64,000 bases of DNA. Source: Streptomyces sp. NRRL S-340. Lineage in GTDB: Bacteria; Actinomycetota; Actinomycetes; Streptomycetales; Streptomycetaceae. The DNA is taken from positions 1 through 64,000 of the forward strand of contig NZ_JOIY01000004.1 of assembly GCF_000720185.1 (NCBI RefSeq), written 5' to 3'. Each line of letters opens with the position of its first letter. Within the stretch, counting starts at the first letter, position 1. The position numbers were made by a program, and so were the translations under genes. The notes under the pieces are model-generated. The model did no database searches. It was not told where the DNA came from and saw only the letters and a program-made list of their open reading frames with translations. Positions 43,601 to 50,883 of this stretch are shown here, in pieces.

Positions 43601-44588
43601 GGACGCCACCGGGGACGCGGAGCGGCTGCGCGCCGAGGCCGCGGAGACGGTCGGCTCCGCCCAGTCCCGCGCCGAGCGGATCCGCACCGACTCGGAGCGG
43701 GTCAGGGCGGAGGCGGCGGCGGAGGCCGAGCGGCTGGTGACGGCCGCCCGCGAGGAGGCCGAGCGGACCCTGGACGAGGCCCGCCAGGACGCGAACAAGC
43801 GGCGTTCGGAGGCGGCCGAGCAGGTCGACAAGCTGATCACCGAGACCACCGCCGAGGCCGACAAGCTGCTCACCGAGGCACAGGCGAACGCGGTCAGGAC
43901 CAAGGCGGACGCGGAGTCGCAGGCCGACACGATGGTGGGCGCGGCCCGCCAGGAGGCCGAGCGGATCCTGGCCGAGGCGACCGTCCAGGGCAACACGGCG
44001 GTGGAGAAGGCCCGTACGGACGCGGACGAACTGCTGGTCGGCGCCCGCCGGGACGCCACGCAGATCCGCGAGCGCGCCGAGGAGCTGCGCCAGCGCCTCA
44101 CCACCGAGATCGAGGAGCTGCACGAGCGGGCCCGCCGCGAGGCCGCCGAGACGATGAAGTCGACCGGCGACCGCTGCGACGCGCTGATCAAGGCCGCCGA
44201 GGAGCAGTTGGCGAAGGCGCAGGCCAAGGCCAAGGAGATCGTCTCGGACGCCAACACCGAGGCGGGCAAGGTGCGCATCGCCGCGGTGAAGAAGGCCGAG
44301 GGGCTGCTCAAGGAGGCCGAGCAGAAGAAGGCGAAGCTCGTCAAGGAGGCCGAGGAGCTGAAGGCCGAGGCGGTCCAGGAGGCGCGGCGCACGGTCGAGG
44401 AGGGCAAGCGCGAGCTGGAGATCCTGGTGCGCCGGCGCGAGGACATCAACGCCGAGATCTCCCGGGTCCAGGATGTGCTGGAGGCACTGGAGTCCTTCGA
44501 GGCGCCGGGTTCCGGGAAGGACACCGGGGTCCGGGCGGGCGCGACGGTGGGCGCACCCCGGTCGGGTGGCAAGTCGTCAGAAGGTTAG
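40608..44588 (+). CDS. scy: Scy, polar-growth coiled-coil scaffold
   Basis: The GTG at 40608 gives exactly 1326 aa, the length of S. coelicolor Scy, and the N-terminus VRGYERQEREPAADVDHLSRFEAEMERLKTEREKAI. A short heptad coiled coil (residues about 15-60) and a linker (ARRTIMTRPAYDSADIGYQ) precede more than 1100 residues of Ala/Glu/Arg-rich hendecad-like repeats (AEAERLRAEA variants). The last 40 residues are Gly/Ser rich. Scy organises the tip complex with DivIVA and FilP and controls the number of polar growth sites. Its DNA is internally repetitive. filP lies 194 bases downstream. Confidence 0.96.
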   Translation: MRGYERQEREPAADVDHLSRFEAEMERLKTEREKAIQHAEDLGYQVEVLRAKLHEARRTIMTRPAYDSADIGYQAEQLLRQAQVQADQIRADAERELSQARAQTQRILQEHAEQAARLQAELHQEAVTRRQQLDQELAERRQTVESHVNENVAWAEQLRARTEQQARRLLDESRAEAEQAMAAARAEAERLTAEARQRLRGEAESARAEAEQILRRARTDAERLLNAASTQAQEATDHAEQLRSTTASESDAARRQSAELSRAAEQRMAQAEEALRKAQAEAEKLVTEAKESAAKALASAESANEQRTRTAKEQVARLVEEATKEAESTKSEAEQLVADARAEAEKIVAEASEKARSVTAEETATQLSKAAKTAEDVLNKASEDAKKTTKAAAEEAERIRSEAEAEADRLRAEAHDIAEQLKGAAKDDTKEYRAKTVELQEEARRLRGEAEQLRSDAVAEGEKIRAEARREAVAQIEEAAKSAEELLAKAKADADELRGSATADSEKVRTEAIERATALRRQAEETLERARAEAERHRAEADEHAESVRAEAERAAAGLREETERALAARQAEATEELTRLHTEAEERLAAAEQSLTDAREEAERIRREAAEEAERLRAEAAERIRTLQQQAEAEAVRLRDEAAADASASRAEGEAVAVRLRSEAAAEAERLRTEAQETADRVRAEAQAAAERLGAEASETLEAAREEAARRRREAEELLGSARQEAGQERERAREQSEELLASARRRVEEAQAEATRLVEEADRRATEMVSAAEQHAQQVRDSVAGLHEQAQEEIAGLRSAAEHAADRTKREAEQEADRVRADAYAERERASEDAARLRREAGEETEAAKALAERTVSEAIAEAERIRTDVAEHAQRVRTEASDTIAQAEQDATRTRADARDDANRIRSDAASQADALISEARSEAERLQTETAAEAERLRADTVAETDQLRADTIAETDQLRAETAAEAERVRTEALTEAERVRARSVAQAEKLISDATGDAERLRAEAAETVGSAQSRAERIRTDSERVRAEAAAEAERLVTAAREEAERTLDEARQDANKRRSEAAEQVDKLITETTAEADKLLTEAQANAVRTKADAESQADTMVGAARQEAERILAEATVQGNTAVEKARTDADELLVGARRDATQIRERAEELRQRLTTEIEELHERARREAAETMKSTGDRCDALIKAAEEQLAKAQAKAKEIVSDANTEAGKVRIAAVKKAEGLLKEAEQKKAKLVKEAEELKAEAVQEARRTVEEGKRELEILVRRREDINAEISRVQDVLEALESFEAPGSGKDTGVRAGATVGAPRSGGKSSEG

Positions 44589-44736
44589 CCTTTAGGGTGA
44601 ATTCGGGGCCTCACGGGGGAGCTTCCGAAGGCTTCGCCGGGGTACTTGGCAAGTGCTCCGGCGGTCAGCCACCCAAAAGAGGTGTCATTCTCCAGATCAA
44701 ACACGTATCCGCTCGATGACACACCGCTTCGGCCCC

Positions 44737-44742
44737 TAGGAT
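44737..44742 (+). promoter_or_regulatory. Candidate filP -10 element
   Basis: TAGGAT in the scy-filP gap, 40 bases before the filP start, next to an AT-richer stretch (44690-44760). It suggests filP can be transcribed apart from scy. Confidence 0.4.
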
Positions 44743-44782
44743 TCGACCTATCACCTCACCGGTCTCATTCGACAGGAACCCC

Positions 44783-45718
44783 ATGAGCGACACTTCCCCC
44801 TACGGCTTCGAGCATGTGCGGCGTGGGTACGACCGCGCTCAGGTGGACGAATACATCGCCAGGCTCGACTCCGACCTCGCCGACGCCCGCGCGCAGACCA
44901 AGATGCTGGAGAAGCGCATCGAGGAGCTCCACCTCGAGACGCAGACGGCGCAGGCCCAGATCTCCGACGCCGAACCGTCGTACGCGGGTCTCGGCGCCCG
45001 GGTCGAGAAGATCCTCCGCCTCGCCGAGGAGGAGGCCAAGGATCTGCGTGAGGAGGCCGCGCGCGCTGCCGAGCAGCACCGCGAGCTGGCCGAGGCGTCC
45101 GCGCAGCAGGTCCGCAACGACGCCGAGTCCTTCGCCGCGGAGCGCAAGGCCAGGGCCGAGGACGAGGGCGTCCGGATCGTCGAGAAGGCCAAGAGCGAGG
45201 CCTCCCAGCTGCGCGCCGAGGCGCAGAAGGACGCGCAGTCCAAGCGGGAGGAGGCGGACGCCCTCTTCGAGGAGACCCGCGCCAAGGCCGCTCAGGCCGC
45301 CGCCGACTTCGAGACGAACCTGGCCAAGCGCCGCGAGCAGTCCGAGCGCGACCTGACGCTCCGCCAGCAGAAGGCGGAGAAGCGGCTCGCGGAGATCGAG
45401 CACCGCGCCGAGCAGCTGCGTCTGGAGGCGGAGAAGCTCCGCACCGACGCGGAGCGCCGCGCCCGCCAGACCGTGGAGACGGCGCAGCGCCAGGCCGAGG
45501 ACATCGTGGCCGACGCCAACGCCAAGGCGGACCGCATCCGTTCGGAGTCCGAGCGTGAGCTGGCGGCGCTGACCAACCGCCGCGACTCGATCAACGCCCA
45601 GCTGACGAACGTCCGCGAGATGCTGGCGACGCTGACCGGTGCCGCGGTGGCCGCCGCGGGCAACCCGGCCGAGGACGAGCCGGTCTCCCGCGGGGTCCCG
45701 GCGCAGCAGACGCGGTAA
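44783..45718 (+). CDS. filP: FilP, intermediate-filament-like coiled-coil protein
   Basis: The 311-aa protein, near-identical in length to S. coelicolor FilP, starts with a DivIVA-like segment (SPYGFEHVRRGYDRAQVDEYIARLDSDLADAR). A long coiled coil with heptad/hendecad periodicity and an acidic/polar tail (AEDEPVSRGVPAQQTR) follow. FilP self-assembles into networks behind the hyphal tip, supports stiffness and is recruited by DivIVA. AGGAA lies about 6 bases before the ATG. It pairs with scy upstream; a strong terminator follows at 45797-45836. Confidence 0.96.
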   Translation: MSDTSPYGFEHVRRGYDRAQVDEYIARLDSDLADARAQTKMLEKRIEELHLETQTAQAQISDAEPSYAGLGARVEKILRLAEEEAKDLREEAARAAEQHRELAEASAQQVRNDAESFAAERKARAEDEGVRIVEKAKSEASQLRAEAQKDAQSKREEADALFEETRAKAAQAAADFETNLAKRREQSERDLTLRQQKAEKRLAEIEHRAEQLRLEAEKLRTDAERRARQTVETAQRQAEDIVADANAKADRIRSESERELAALTNRRDSINAQLTNVREMLATLTGAAVAAAGNPAEDEPVSRGVPAQQTR

Positions 45719-45796
45719 CCCGGGGGCAGCGGTCCCGGTGAGCGGGCCCCGCGCCGGCCACCGGGACACTGTCGGCGAATCCGGGCACGAGCGTGA

Positions 45797-45836
45797 CGCC
45801 GGCCCTCACGACCCGTCGCGGTCGTGGGGGCCGGCG
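45797..45836 (+). terminator. Terminator after filP
   Basis: A 17-bp stem with one T/G wobble (45797-45813 with 45820-45836) and a 6-base loop, followed by TTGTGCTGTG. It lies 79 bases past the filP stop. Confidence 0.85.
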
Positions 45837-45989
45837 TTGTGCTGTGTCCGGGCGGGTGCGGACGCCGCCCCGGCCGCGGCCGTCACCGCCGGGGAGGGGA
45901 CGTCCGGAAGCGGCGGCCGGCCGTGGCCCGACGGGTGACGCGGGGCCGGACGGCTCAAGGGCCCGGTGGCGCGGGGCCCGGTGCGCCCT

Positions 45990-45995
45990 TAGCGT
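45990..45995 (+). promoter_or_regulatory. -10 element of leaderless ABC exporter gene
   Basis: TAGCGT ends 6 bases before the ATG at 46002; no Shine-Dalgarno is present. Confidence 0.5.
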
Positions 45996-46001
45996 GGCCG
46001 C

Positions 46002-47096
46002 ATGATCGAGCTGGCGGGGCTGACCAAGCGCTACGGCGAGAAAGTGGCGGTAGACGACCTCACCTTCACGGTGCGACCGGGCATCGTCACCGGATTCCTG
46101 GGGCCCAACGGCGCCGGGAAGTCCACGACCATGCGGATGATCCTGGGCCTGGACCACCCGACCGGCGGGTACGTGCGCATCGACGGCCGGCACTACCACG
46201 AGCTGAAGGACCCGCTGACGTACATCGGTGCCCTGCTGGACGCCAAGGCCGTGCACGGCGGGCGCAGCGCGTACCACCACCTGCTGTGTCTGGCGCAGAG
46301 CAACGGCATTCCCACCGCCCGGGTGCACGAGGTGCTGGAGACGGTGGGTCTGACGGCGGTCGCCCGGAAGAAGGCTAAGGGCTTCTCGCTCGGCATGAGC
46401 CAGCGGCTGGGCATCGCGGGCGCGCTGCTGGGCGATCCGCGGATCCTGATGTTCGACGAGCCGGTCAACGGGCTCGACCCCGAGGGCATCCACTGGATCC
46501 GCAGTCTGATGCAGTCGCTGGCCGCGCAGGGCCGTACGGTCTTCGTCTCCTCGCACCTGATGAGCGAGATGGCGCTGACCGCCGGCCATCTCGTGGTCAT
46601 CGGGCAGGGGCGGCTGCTCGCGGACACCTCCATGGCCGACTTCATCGAGCGCAACGCGCGCTCCCGCGTCCGGGTCCGCACGCCCGACCGCGAGCGGCTG
46701 CTGGACGCGCTGCACGGCGCCGGGATCCAGGCCGTGGAGAGCGGGGACGGGGCGCTGGAGGTGGACGGCGGCAGGTCCGAGGAGATCGGCGAGCTGGCCG
46801 CGCGCCACCAGGTGGTGCTGCACGAGCTGAGCACCCGGCAGTCCTCCCTGGAGGAGGCGTTCATGCGGCTGACCGCGTCCTCGGTGGAGTACCACGCGCA
46901 CGCGGAGCCGGCCGAGCGGCGGTGGGGCGCGGACTGGGGCGGCCGGACGGCGGTGGAACAGGCCGGGCCGGGACCGGGATCCGGGCCGGGAGCAGGACCG
47001 CATGCAGGACCGCATGCCGGACCGGAGGCGGGGCCGGGAGCGGGGCCGTACGCGGGGCCGGGAGAGAGCGCGGCGCGGACGACGGTGGAGGGCTGA
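46002..47096 (+). CDS. ABC-2 exporter ATPase, copy A, with Gly/Pro/Ala tail
   Basis: The 364-aa ATPase has Walker A GPNGAGKSTT, Q-loop region YIGALLDAKAVHGGRSAYHHL, signature SLGMSQRLGIA (variant LGMSQ in place of LSGGQ), Walker B LMFDEPVNGLD and switch His in VSSHLMSEM. The C-terminal 60 residues are a Gly/Pro/Ala/His low-complexity tail with no known role. It appears leaderless. The permease starts 3 bases after the stop. It is closely related to copy B (48192-49370). Substrate unknown; the family handles lipids, peptides and drugs. Confidence 0.92.
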   Translation: MIELAGLTKRYGEKVAVDDLTFTVRPGIVTGFLGPNGAGKSTTMRMILGLDHPTGGYVRIDGRHYHELKDPLTYIGALLDAKAVHGGRSAYHHLLCLAQSNGIPTARVHEVLETVGLTAVARKKAKGFSLGMSQRLGIAGALLGDPRILMFDEPVNGLDPEGIHWIRSLMQSLAAQGRTVFVSSHLMSEMALTAGHLVVIGQGRLLADTSMADFIERNARSRVRVRTPDRERLLDALHGAGIQAVESGDGALEVDGGRSEEIGELAARHQVVLHELSTRQSSLEEAFMRLTASSVEYHAHAEPAERRWGADWGGRTAVEQAGPGPGSGPGAGPHAGPHAGPEAGPGAGPYAGPGESAARTTVEG

Positions 47097-47099
47097 GGC

Positions 47100-47870
47100 A
47101 TGGCGGCGACCCAGATCATCCGTTCGGAGTGGACCAAGATCCGGTCGGTGGCGTCGACGGTGTGGACGCTGTCCCTGGCGGCGGTGGTCACCGTCGCCCT
47201 CGGCATGCTGATCTCGGCCCTGACCAGGAACGAGTTCGGGAACATGCCCGCCCGGGAGCGGCTCTCCTTCGACCCCACCTTCAGCAGCTTCGCGGGCATG
47301 ACCCTCGGCCAGCTGGCGATGATCGTCTTCGGGGTCCTGGTGGTGTCCAACGAGTACAGCACCGGCATGATCCGCACCTCACTGGCCGCGGTCCCCCGGC
47401 GCGGGACCTTCCTGGCGAGCAAGGTGGCCGTCGCGGCCGCCCTGGCCCTGCTCGTCGGCATGGCCACCAGTTTCGCCGCCTTCTTCCTCGGGCAGGCGAT
47501 GCTCGGCTCGCTGCGGACCTCGCTGGACGCGCCGGGTGTGCTGCGCGCGGTCATCGGCGGCGGCCTCTACATGACCCTGATCGCCGTGTTCTCGATGGCC
47601 GTGGCCGTGATGCTGCGCTCGCCGATGCTGTCGCTGGGCATCCTGATGCCGTTCTTCTTCCTGATCTCCAACATCCTCGGCAACGTCTCGGTGACGAAGA
47701 AGATCGGCCAGTACCTGCCCGACCAGGCGGGCAGCCGCATCCTGCGGGTGATCCCCCGGGTCGGCGACGACACCCCCTACGGCCCGTGGGGCGGCCTCGG
47801 CATCATGACGCTGTGGGTGATCGCGGCGCTCGCGGCCGCCTACGCGCTTCTGCGCAAGCGGGACGCCTGA
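47100..47870 (+). CDS. ABC-2 exporter permease, copy A
   Basis: The 256-aa permease has about six hydrophobic helices and the family opening IIRSEWTKIRSVASTVWTL. The EYSTGMIRTSLAAVPRRG loop is conserved between the two copies here. ATG 47100 begins 3 bases after the ATPase stop, so the pair is an operon. The C-terminus is AYALLRKRDA. The substrate cannot be inferred. Confidence 0.92.
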   Translation: MAATQIIRSEWTKIRSVASTVWTLSLAAVVTVALGMLISALTRNEFGNMPARERLSFDPTFSSFAGMTLGQLAMIVFGVLVVSNEYSTGMIRTSLAAVPRRGTFLASKVAVAAALALLVGMATSFAAFFLGQAMLGSLRTSLDAPGVLRAVIGGGLYMTLIAVFSMAVAVMLRSPMLSLGILMPFFFLISNILGNVSVTKKIGQYLPDQAGSRILRVIPRVGDDTPYGPWGGLGIMTLWVIAALAAAYALLRKRDA

Positions 47871-47956
47871 GTACATACCGCCGCAGATCATGCGGTACCG
47901 GGCCTCCATGTCTTTACTTTCTTTTGGCCGGAACCGTCAGCGCCCGGATATCCTCC

Positions 47957-48124
47957 TAAGAGTTGCGAACAAAAGGGGAGTCCGATCAGCTCGCGGCGTC
48001 CTGTGCGTGCGATCGCAAGGCGCCGGAAGGTTCTTGTAGCGGAGCTACCAGGGCCTTCCGGCAACGCCGCGAGCGTGCGTGCCGGACGCCGCGAGCCGGG
48101 CGCCCCTTTTGTTCGCAGCTCTAA
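47957..48124. mobile_element. MITE-like near-palindrome, 162 bp, flanked by TAA duplications
   Basis: The element 47960-48121 is an imperfect inverted repeat over its whole length. Its terminal 19 bp are GAG(T/C)TGCGAACAAAAGGGG with one mismatch, and further matching blocks (CTCGCGGCGTCC, GCCGGAAGG, GTAGC) run to the centre near 48044. TAA occurs immediately outside both ends (47957-47959, 48122-48124), as expected of a 3-bp target duplication. GAG-type ends with a TNA target resemble IS5-family (IS1031/IS427 group) insertions. No transposase is present, so it would have been mobilised in trans. It fills most of the 321-base gap between the two ABC operons. Confidence 0.72.
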
Positions 48125-48191
48125 GCCTTACGGGGGCGCGTGCCCCGCTGTCCTGAACCCCGGGACGGCTACCTTCCGATGGGACCGGAGC

Positions 48192-49370
48192 ATGATCGAG
48201 GCAGTCGGCCTGACCAAGCGCTACGGCGCCAAGACCGCCGTGAACAACCTCTCCTTCCGGGTGCGGCCCGGCGCCGTGACCGGCTTCCTCGGGCCGAACG
48301 GCTCGGGCAAGTCGACGACCATGCGGATGATCCTGGGCCTGGACAACCCCACCGCGGGCACGGTGACGATCGGCGGCTACCCCTACCGCCGGCTGCCCAA
48401 CGCCCCGCGCCAGGTCGGCGCCCTGCTGGACGCCAAGGCGGTGCACGGCGGCCGCAGCGCCCGCAACCACCTGCTGTCCCTGGCCCAGTTGTCGGGCATC
48501 CCGCCCCGCCGTGTCGACGAGGTGCTGGGGGTCGTCGGTCTGCAGGAAGTGGCCCGCCGGCGTTCGAAGGGCTTCTCGCTCGGCATGGGGCAGCGGCTCG
48601 GCATCGCGGCGGCGCTGCTGGGCGACCCGCAGGTGCTGCTGTTCGACGAGCCGGTCAACGGCCTCGACCCCGAGGGCATCCTCTGGGTGCGGAACCTGAT
48701 GAAGTCGCTGGCCGCCGAGGGCCGTACGGTCTTCGTCTCCTCGCACCTGATGAGCGAGATGGCGCTGACCGCCGACCATCTGATCGTGATCGGGCGCGGA
48801 CAACTGCTCGCGGACATGAGCGTGACCGACTTCATCTCCGCCAACTCCGCGGACTTCGCCCGGGTCCGGACCCCCGACACCGAGCCGCAGCAGCGCGAGA
48901 AGCTGACCTCCGCGCTGACCGAGGCCGGCGGGCAGGTGCTGCCCGAGCAGAACGGCGCGCTGCGGGTGACGGGACTGACGCTGCCGCGCATCAGCGACCT
49001 CGCGCACGAGGCGGGCGTACGGCTGTGGGAGCTGTCGCCGCACCAGGCCTCGCTGGAGGAGGCGTACATGCGGATGACGCAGTCGGTGGTGGACTACCGC
49101 TCGACGACCGACGAGAAGGCCGGTCTCATGCAGCCGCTGCCGCCCGGTGCCCAGCCGCCCGTGCCGGTGCCCGGCCAGGGCCAGCCCGGCTGGTACGCCC
49201 CGCCGCCCCCGGCGGCGCAGCCCGCCGCGGGCGCCCCCGGCCCCTACGGCGCGCAGCCCCAGCCGTACGGCGCCGCGGGCGCGGGCGCGCCGAACCCGTA
49301 CGCACAGGCCGCGCCCGCCGCGCCGGCCGCCCCCGCAGTAGACGTCACCAAGTCCGAGGACGCCCGATGA
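48192..49370 (+). CDS. ABC-2 exporter ATPase, copy B, with Pro/Ala/Tyr/Gln tail
   Basis: The 392-aa paralog of the 46002-47096 product has Walker A GPNGSGKSTT, signature SLGMGQRLGIA, Walker B LLFDEPVNGLD and the VSSHLMSEMALTA switch region identical to copy A. The C-terminal 85 residues form a different low-complexity tail (PPVPVPGQGQPGWYAPPPP, then repeats of PYG/PYA), similar to tails of Streptomyces membrane-associated proteins. The ATG is 16 bases after a -10-like TACCTT and just downstream of the MITE. It overlaps its permease gene by ATGA. Confidence 0.92.
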   Translation: MIEAVGLTKRYGAKTAVNNLSFRVRPGAVTGFLGPNGSGKSTTMRMILGLDNPTAGTVTIGGYPYRRLPNAPRQVGALLDAKAVHGGRSARNHLLSLAQLSGIPPRRVDEVLGVVGLQEVARRRSKGFSLGMGQRLGIAAALLGDPQVLLFDEPVNGLDPEGILWVRNLMKSLAAEGRTVFVSSHLMSEMALTADHLIVIGRGQLLADMSVTDFISANSADFARVRTPDTEPQQREKLTSALTEAGGQVLPEQNGALRVTGLTLPRISDLAHEAGVRLWELSPHQASLEEAYMRMTQSVVDYRSTTDEKAGLMQPLPPGAQPPVPVPGQGQPGWYAPPPPAAQPAAGAPGPYGAQPQPYGAAGAGAPNPYAQAAPAAPAAPAVDVTKSEDAR

Positions 49371-50248
49371 GCACGCCGCAGACGCCCATGCCGCAGGCCG
49401 CGCAGCCCTCCTGGGAGGCCGGGTCCGCCGCTTCGCCCGCCCCCGGTTACACCTCGCCGATCCCCGTCGTCCGTACGCATCTGGGACACGCCCTCGCCTC
49501 GGAGTGGACCAAGATCAGGTCGGTGCGCTCCACGATGTGGACGCTGGGGGTCTTCGTCCTGATCGTGGTCGGGGTCGGACTGCTGGTCGGCGTGGTGACC
49601 GTGTCCTCCTCGGCGGACGTCGCCAACGAGCCGCACCCGCTGGTGCTGGGCTTCATCGGCGTGCTGCTGGGCAGCATCTGCGTGATGACGCTCGGGGTGC
49701 TGACCACCTCGTCCGAGTACGGCACCGGCATGATCCGGACCACCATGACGGCCTGCCCGACCCGTGGCCGGGTGCTGGCGGCCAAGGCGCTGGTGTTCTT
49801 CCTGCTCACCTTCACGATCACCCTGGTGTGCACCGCGCTGGTCGCCTTCGCGCAGACGGCGATGCTCGCGAGCGACGGTCCGGTCCTGCAGCCGAGCGGC
49901 GCCGAGTGGTTCAAGGCCACGGTGGGCGTCAGCCTCTACCTGGCCCTGCTGGGCCTGCTCTCGCTGCTGATCGGCTCGATCCTGCGGCACTCGGCGGCCG
50001 GCATCACCATCATGATCGGCCTCGTGCTCGCCCCGCTGGTCATCGCGCTGTTCATGTTCGCGCGGTCGCTGGAGAAGGTGCGCACCGCCCTGTTCGAGTA
50101 CTCGATCCCGAACCAGCTCAGCGTGTTCTACTCCACCTCGCTCGGCGAGTCCGGCCCCTCCGGCTGGGACCCGCTGTGGATCCTGCTGGGAGTGACCGCC
50201 GTGGTCGGCGCGGGCGCCTGGGCGCTGCTGCGGGAGCGGGACGTGTAG
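49367..50248 (+). CDS. ABC-2 exporter permease, copy B
   Basis: The 293-aa permease has a 35-residue Pro/Gln/Ala-rich cytosolic leader absent from copy A. The family opening ASEWTKIRSVRSTMWTLGVF and about six helices follow. The EYGTGMIRTTMTACPTRG loop matches the paralog's EYSTGMIRTSLAAVPRRG. ATG 49367 overlaps the ATPase stop. The operon pair A/B looks like an old tandem duplication. Confidence 0.92.
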   Translation: MSTPQTPMPQAAQPSWEAGSAASPAPGYTSPIPVVRTHLGHALASEWTKIRSVRSTMWTLGVFVLIVVGVGLLVGVVTVSSSADVANEPHPLVLGFIGVLLGSICVMTLGVLTTSSEYGTGMIRTTMTACPTRGRVLAAKALVFFLLTFTITLVCTALVAFAQTAMLASDGPVLQPSGAEWFKATVGVSLYLALLGLLSLLIGSILRHSAAGITIMIGLVLAPLVIALFMFARSLEKVRTALFEYSIPNQLSVFYSTSLGESGPSGWDPLWILLGVTAVVGAGAWALLRERDV

Positions 50249-50270
50249 GACCTGCGGGGCACCCCGGCGC

Positions 50271-50315
50271 CGCGGGGTGCCGGCCCGCGGGGTGCCGGCC
50301 CGCGGGGTGCCGGGT
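50271..50315. repeat. Three tandem 15-bp units
   Basis: CGCGGGGTGCCGGCC is repeated at 50271-50285, 50286-50300 and 50301-50315 (the last with two changed bases). It lies between convergent genes and ends 3 bases before the zinc-ribbon gene stop. It could be a terminator substitute or neutral slippage. Confidence 0.8.
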
Positions 50316-50317
50316 CC

Positions 50318-50650
50318 TCAGAACCGCGGCGCGTTCCTGGACCGCTGCACCCGTGTGGTGCGGCGGTCCTTCGCGTTCCAGCAGGCCTTGTGCCAGTGCC
50401 GGCGGTCGTCCACCCCGGCGTACTCCGGCCAGGCCACCACGTGCGGGACGCCCGAGCCGATCAGCTGGTCGCACCCCGGGCAGCGGTACGTCTTGCCCTG
50501 CGCGCCGGCACCGGCGACATGGCGCACGCTCCACTCCTCGCCCTGCCATCTCTCGCTGGACTGCCAGCCTCCGTAGCGGCTCGCCACCTCGTCCTCCGCG
50601 CTCCGGCCGGACGAGCCAGGACCCTTGGGACGGTTGCGACGCGGGGACAC
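50318..50650 (-). CDS. Small zinc-ribbon-like protein
   Basis: The 110-aa protein has a basic start (SPRRNRPKGPGSSGRS) and a CxxC...HxxxC knuckle (YRCPGCDQLIGSGVPHVV ... HWHKACWNAKDRR) that should bind zinc. The GTG at 50650 has GAGG 6 bases upstream; GTG 50662 is an alternative. Homologues in Streptomyces carry the vague label ATP/GTP-binding protein, but no P-loop is present. It is divergent from the LLM oxidoreductase. Function unknown; nucleic-acid binding is possible. Confidence 0.82.
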   Translation of the reverse strand: MSPRRNRPKGPGSSGRSAEDEVASRYGGWQSSERWQGEEWSVRHVAGAGAQGKTYRCPGCDQLIGSGVPHVVAWPEYAGVDDRRHWHKACWNAKDRRTTRVQRSRNAPRF

Positions 50651-50883
50651 GGGACACCTCACCGGTTCTGCGGAAGGACGGGGTCCCTCCAGCGTACGCG
50701 GCGGCGACGGGGGAACACGCGAGGAACCGGCTTCCCCGCCGAACCGCCCAAGTCACCCTCCGGAACGGTCAATTCCGCAGACAATCCGGAAATCCCTCCG
50801 CCAGGCCGTGTCCTCGGCACGTGTCGGCCGGTTATGCCCGGTGGGGGAGCGCCGCGTCGGAGCCGAGGAAGCAGGAAGAAGCG

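Noticed and set aside
40446..44123. 1225-codon antisense frame opposite scy
   Set aside because: It is the shadow of a repetitive coiled-coil gene; its Leu/Gly/Arg pattern mirrors the scy codons.
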